From: Bacteroidota bacterium
Lineage (GTDB): Bacteria; Bacteroidota; Bacteroidia; JABEUT01
Assembly: GCA_013288205.1 (NCBI GenBank)
Contig: JABDCH010000014.1
Location: 1-40,167, forward strand
Direction: 5' to 3'
Length of the DNA: 40,167 nt
A model generated the notes under the pieces. It searched no databases, was not told the origin of the DNA, and saw only the letters and a program-made list of their open reading frames with translations. The position numbers were made by a program, and so were the translations under genes. Shown one piece after another: positions 33,924 through 40,167 of the stretch. Every line of letters starts with the position of its first letter. The stretch's first letter is position 1.

Positions 33924-34066
33924 CGTCCCTTTTAAAGAAAACGTTCTTAGAAAATCGGGGTTAAAGCAGAAGTACAAAAACCCTCCAGCCTACTAGTAAA
34001 AGCCGGTTCAAAAAAGTTTGAGCAGGTAATAAACAAAGGATCTGAAAAAATATTTTTCAGAAAATG

Positions 34067-34096
34067 TTGGAGGTAATGAAAAGGTACATATCTTTG
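34067..34096 (+). promoter_or_regulatory. rRNA operon promoter P2
   Basis: TTG at 34067-34069 and TATCTTTG at 34089-34096 (exact TAnnTTTG) are 19 bp apart, the best-spaced promoter of the window. GCACCCCTTTT follows. A 9-bp palindrome with 3-nt loop (34041-34061, TCTGAAAAA/TTTTTCAGA) lies between P1 and P2. Confidence 0.75.
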
Positions 34097-34173
34097 CACC
34101 CCTTTTGAAAAAAGAGGAAACGAAAACAGAATGTAAAAAGCCACTCAGAAATGAGCGGTATTATATACAGAAA

Positions 34174-34191
34174 GTTCTTTGAAGTATTGAA
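34174..34191 (+). promoter_or_regulatory. boxA-like antitermination element before 16S
   Basis: GTTCTTTGAAGTATTGAA here recurs with two changes at 36192-36209 before 23S (GTTCTTTGACATATTGAA). Repetition in both rRNA leaders and likeness to boxA (GCTCTTTAACA) suggest a Nus-factor antitermination site. Confidence 0.6.
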
Positions 34192-34258
34192 GAAGAAAAG
34201 ATAGCGGGCAAGATTGTCCACCTGGTTTTATTCAGGTGAAACAATTAGAAGTCAATTC
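34187..34258 (+). other. 5' side of the 16S processing stalk
   Basis: Segments here can pair with sequence just after 16S: AGCGGGCAA (34203-34211) with TTGCTCGCT (35860-35868), the preceding GAAGAAAAGAT with ATCTCTCTTC (to about 35880), and GAAGTCAATTC (34248-34258) with GAATTGATTTC (35847-35857). Mismatches are mostly G-T wobbles. This is the expected RNase III-type precursor stem. Confidence 0.65.
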
Positions 34259-34315
34259 CAGATGAAATTTCTATAACTAATGCAGGAATGCATAACAGTT
34301 AGGATAAACTCAAAC

Positions 34316-35839
<1,524 letters not shown>

Positions 35840-35937
35840 TTAGAGCGAATTGATTTCGTTTGCTCGCTATCTCTCTTCTTTAATTATTCCCAATGCGAGA
35901 TAACCCTGTAACCATAGGGCACCGGACTATAGCTAAA

Positions 35938-36077
35938 AGCTATCAGCTAAAGGCTAGTAGCCAACAGCCGCAAAATAGTCCCGTAGCTCAGTTGGTTAGA
36001 GCACTACACTGATAATGTAGGGGTCGGCAGTTCAACTCTGCCCGGGACTACTCTAGAAGCCATTAGCTATCAGCTAA
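35938..36077 (+). repeat. 13-bp direct repeats upstream of both spacer tRNAs
   Basis: AGCTATCAGCTAA occurs at 35938-35950 and again at 36065-36077, lying 26 and 16 bp before tRNA-Ile and tRNA-Ala. Each copy sits in a wider block of AGCT/TAGC-rich sequence that can fold on itself. It may mark a processing or recombination tract in the spacer. Confidence 0.5.
35977..36050 (+). tRNA. tRNA-Ile (GAT anticodon)
   Basis: 74 nt: acceptor AGTCCCG with CGGGACT, D arm GCTC-AGTTGGTTA-GAGC, anticodon stem CTACA/TGTAG with loop CTGATAA giving GAT, T arm GGCAG/CTGCC and discriminator A. Standard first spacer tRNA of a bacterial rRNA operon. Confidence 0.97.
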
Positions 36078-36093
36078 TAGCCGATAGCCATTG

Positions 36094-36167
36094 GGGGAAT
36101 TAGCTCAGCTGGCTAGAGCACCTGCTTTGCAAGCAGGGGGTCATCGGTTCGACTCCGATATTCTCCA
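36094..36167 (+). tRNA. tRNA-Ala (TGC anticodon)
   Basis: 74 nt: acceptor GGGGAAT with ATTCTCC (one G-T pair), D arm GCTC/GAGC, anticodon stem CCTGC/GCAGG with loop TTTGCAA giving TGC, T arm ATCGG/CCGAT and discriminator A. Second spacer tRNA. Confidence 0.97.
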
Positions 36168-36191
36168 CAATTTCATAGAAATATGAAACAC

Positions 36192-36209
36192 GTTCTTTGA
36201 CATATTGAA
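36192..36209 (+). promoter_or_regulatory. boxA-like antitermination element before 23S
   Basis: GTTCTTTGACATATTGAA repeats the element before 16S with two changes. A copy ahead of both large rRNAs is the usual arrangement of rrn antitermination. Confidence 0.6.
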
Positions 36210-36226
36210 TTAGAAAACAAAACAAT

Positions 36227-36259
36227 GATCTGTAAACAACAGAGGTCAATGTAAAACAA
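36227..36259 (+). other. 5' side of the 23S processing stalk
   Basis: GATCT, CAGAGG and CAATGTAAAACAA here pair in order with AGATC, CCTCTG and TTGTTTTATATTG at 39162-39186 on the far side of 23S, with one wobble and a small internal loop. Confidence 0.7.
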
Positions 36260-36269
36260 GCGATTTTGT

Positions 36270-39155
<2,886 letters not shown>

Positions 39156-39161
39156 ACGATA

Positions 39162-39186
39162 TTGTTTTATATTGTCCTCTGAGATC
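39162..39186 (+). other. 3' side of the 23S processing stalk
   Basis: Pairs with 36227-36259 (see that entry): TTGTTTTATATTG, CCTCTG and AGATC. The stalk would bring the two 23S ends together for RNase III cutting. Confidence 0.7.
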
Positions 39187-39234
39187 TTGTTGAACTTTTC
39201 TATATCAGTATGTCGAACTTATTGATGAATTTAG

Positions 39235-39300
39235 GATTTAAGAAATAAGATTTAAGAAGTAGAAATACGTTCCTGAATCTTAAATCAAAAATCTTAAATC
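39235..39300. repeat. GATTTAAG/CTTAAATC inverted repeat in the 23S-5S spacer
   Basis: GATTTAAG at 39235-39242 and 39249-39256 is mirrored by CTTAAATC at 39279-39286 and 39293-39300. Two nested hairpins can form between 23S and 5S. Such doubled AT-rich palindromes look like dispersed Bacteroidota repeats rather than part of the rRNA. Confidence 0.6.
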
Positions 39301-39312
39301 ATTGTATAGTCT

Positions 39313-39422
<110 letters not shown>

Positions 39423-39426
39423 TTTT

Positions 39427-39457
39427 AAACCCCAGTAGAAATACTGGGGTTTTTTTA
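39427..39457 (+). terminator. rRNA operon terminator
   Basis: AAACCCCAGTA (39427-39437), a GAAA loop, and TACTGGGGTTT (39442-39452) form a perfect 11-bp stem with a stable GNRA loop, followed by a T run to 39457. Confidence 0.92.
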
Positions 39458-39469
39458 TGTCTATGATTT

Positions 39470-39546
39470 AATATCGAATATCGAACAAGGAATTTTGAAC
39501 TCCGAAGTTTAACAGCCTTTTGTTGTTTATTTCAATATTCGATATT
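39470..39546. repeat. ATATCGAATAT inverted repeat after the rRNA terminator
   Basis: AATATCGAATAT (39470-39481) is perfectly mirrored by ATATTCGATATT (39535-39546), and shorter GAACAA/TTGTTC units lie beside each arm. It lies exactly between the true rRNA tail and its decayed copy. Confidence 0.6.
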
Positions 39547-39575
39547 CTTTGTTCAATATTCATTATTGATTTGGA

Positions 39576-39624
39576 TATGTTGTTGCCCAATTTTAAACCC
39601 CCGGTAGAAATACTTGGGTTTTAT
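39576..39624 (+). repeat. Decayed second copy of the 5S 3' end and terminator
   Basis: TATGTTGTTGCCC at 39576-39588 is identical to 39408-39420 at the end of 5S. The next 35 bases repeat the terminator (TTTTAAACCCC...GTAGAAATACT...GGGTTTT) with a few substitutions and a one-base indel, so the hairpin is weakened. The body of 5S is absent from the copy. Confidence 0.8.
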
Positions 39625-39655
39625 TTTATTGCTATTCCATTTACGATTGTTCAAG

Positions 39656-39684
39656 TTGTCAATAGCAAGGAATAGTTATTTTTG
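39656..39684 (+). promoter_or_regulatory. Promoter of the right-edge gene
   Basis: TTG at 39656-39658 and TATTTTTG at 39677-39684 (exact TAnnTTTG) are 18 bp apart. The ATG follows only 8 bp after the -7 box, so the mRNA would have almost no leader. Confidence 0.6.
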
Positions 39685-39692
39685 TAGGTACT

Positions 39693-40167
39693 ATGAAATA
39701 TACAAAGGAAGATATTATTCAGGAGTACAAGAATTTGAAAGCCCACTTGGGACATTCTCCTTCCAACAAAGAGTTTTTAGCAGAGACAGGTATTGACCAA
39801 AGAATATTGGGTAAATTATTTGGAGGTAGCCCATATTCTAAATTAGTAATGGAATGTGGCGATACTCCAAACGTCTTCAACAAACAAGGGACACAAATTG
39901 AACATATACTGACCCAATGGGGAACTTTGGTTAGAAAATTTGGCAAAATACCTCCGAGTGTAGAATGGGAACATAATAATTACAAACCAACAGTAGATGC
40001 AATTAGAAAAACTCATAAACTTAGATGGAATGAGTTCTCTATTAAATTCCTTGAATATTTTTCCAATAATCCTGAATGGCTTGATGTGGTGCATATGATT
40101 CCCATTGAAAAGGCAACTCTTAGGGCCATTCAAATTGCGCCAATTACAAAAATTGAAGGGGTAGAGT
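39693..40167 (+). CDS. Protein with HNH/homing-endonuclease-associated repeats, 3' end outside window
   Basis: The frame is open from the ATG at 39693 to the right edge (158 codons, no stop). The first 60 residues match the repeat pattern of HNH/homing-endonuclease-associated proteins (HNH_repeat-like): KEDIIQEYKNLKAHLGHSPSNKEF, then ILGKLFGGSPYSKLVMECGDTP. A second, looser unit follows from about residue 69: ILTQWGTLVRKFGKIPPSVEWEHNN, then NEFSIKFLEYFSNNPEW. These are helical DNA-binding modules. No nuclease motif is visible in the part present; if it exists it must be further C-terminal. Function therefore stays open (nuclease, restriction or regulatory). Confidence 0.6.
   Translation, partial: MKYTKEDIIQEYKNLKAHLGHSPSNKEFLAETGIDQRILGKLFGGSPYSKLVMECGDTPNVFNKQGTQIEHILTQWGTLVRKFGKIPPSVEWEHNNYKPTVDAIRKTHKLRWNEFSIKFLEYFSNNPEWLDVVHMIPIEKATLRAIQIAPITKIEGVE

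Noticed and set aside
34041-34061. Palindrome between rRNA promoters P1 and P2 considered as a terminator
   Set aside because: It is AT-only at the stem end, is not followed by a T run on either strand, and a terminator there would waste P1.
33947-34144. 65-residue minus-strand frame in the rRNA leader
   Set aside because: It covers promoters P1 and P2 and has no family-like sequence.

Overview
The window comes from a Bacteroidota chromosome, probably a Chitinophagales/Sphingobacteriales-like lineage; the order is tentative. The evidence is a TonB-dependent receptor with a carboxypeptidase-like N-terminal domain, a protein with a type IX secretion (T9SS) C-terminal sorting domain, the small Bacteroidota-specific DUF4295 gene beside L28 and L33, a Bacteroidota-like 16S rRNA, and promoters of the TAnnTTTG type rather than TATAAT. 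Shine-Dalgarno sequences are not evident before most genes.

Layout. 1-6.97 kb: an outer-membrane barrel gene cut by the left edge, a small secreted protein, a metallophosphoesterase with a histone-like basic tail, TypA/BipA, 2-amino-3-ketobutyrate CoA ligase (kbl), and an orphan TPR-like membrane protein. 7.0-18.8 kb: twelve minus-strand genes with overlaps or gaps of at most about 50 bp, read from coaX through an outer-membrane protein, LptC, a CorC-like CNNM protein, folK, a so-called 'ABC ATPase' family protein, a sugar-nucleotide epimerase, a CpsB/YwqE-type PHP phosphatase, an M28 peptidase, DUF2007, a histidine kinase and gpmI. The cluster mixes envelope/LPS and capsule functions with cofactor synthesis and glycolysis. 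18.9-20.2 kb: tRNA-Phe with its own promoter and terminator, then a small accessory patch of an orphan Tdi1-like immunity gene and an unrecognised gene. 20.3-25.7 kb: an APC permease, a TonB receptor, a T9SS cargo protein and a MarR regulator. 25.8-29.2 kb: a 1121-residue protein joining a degenerate metallopeptidase-like domain, a TolB-like propeller and an outer-membrane barrel. 29.2-33.7 kb: an MBL-fold hydrolase, ftsY, a DinB-like protein, DUF4295, rpmG, rpmB, an LptF/G permease and acylphosphatase.

33.8-39.5 kb is a complete rRNA operon: two tandem promoters, boxA-like elements, 16S, tRNA-Ile(GAU), tRNA-Ala(UGC), 23S, 5S and a strong terminator. Sequences around 16S and 23S can pair into long processing stalks. 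Downstream lies a decayed second copy of the 5S tail plus terminator, then the start of a gene with HNH/homing-endonuclease-associated repeats that runs off the right edge.

Most of the window is core chromosome. I found no CRISPR array, prophage, transposase or clear defence operon. The least explained parts are the patch at 19.2-20.2 kb, the truncated gene at the right end, and the dispersed palindromic repeats between genes.
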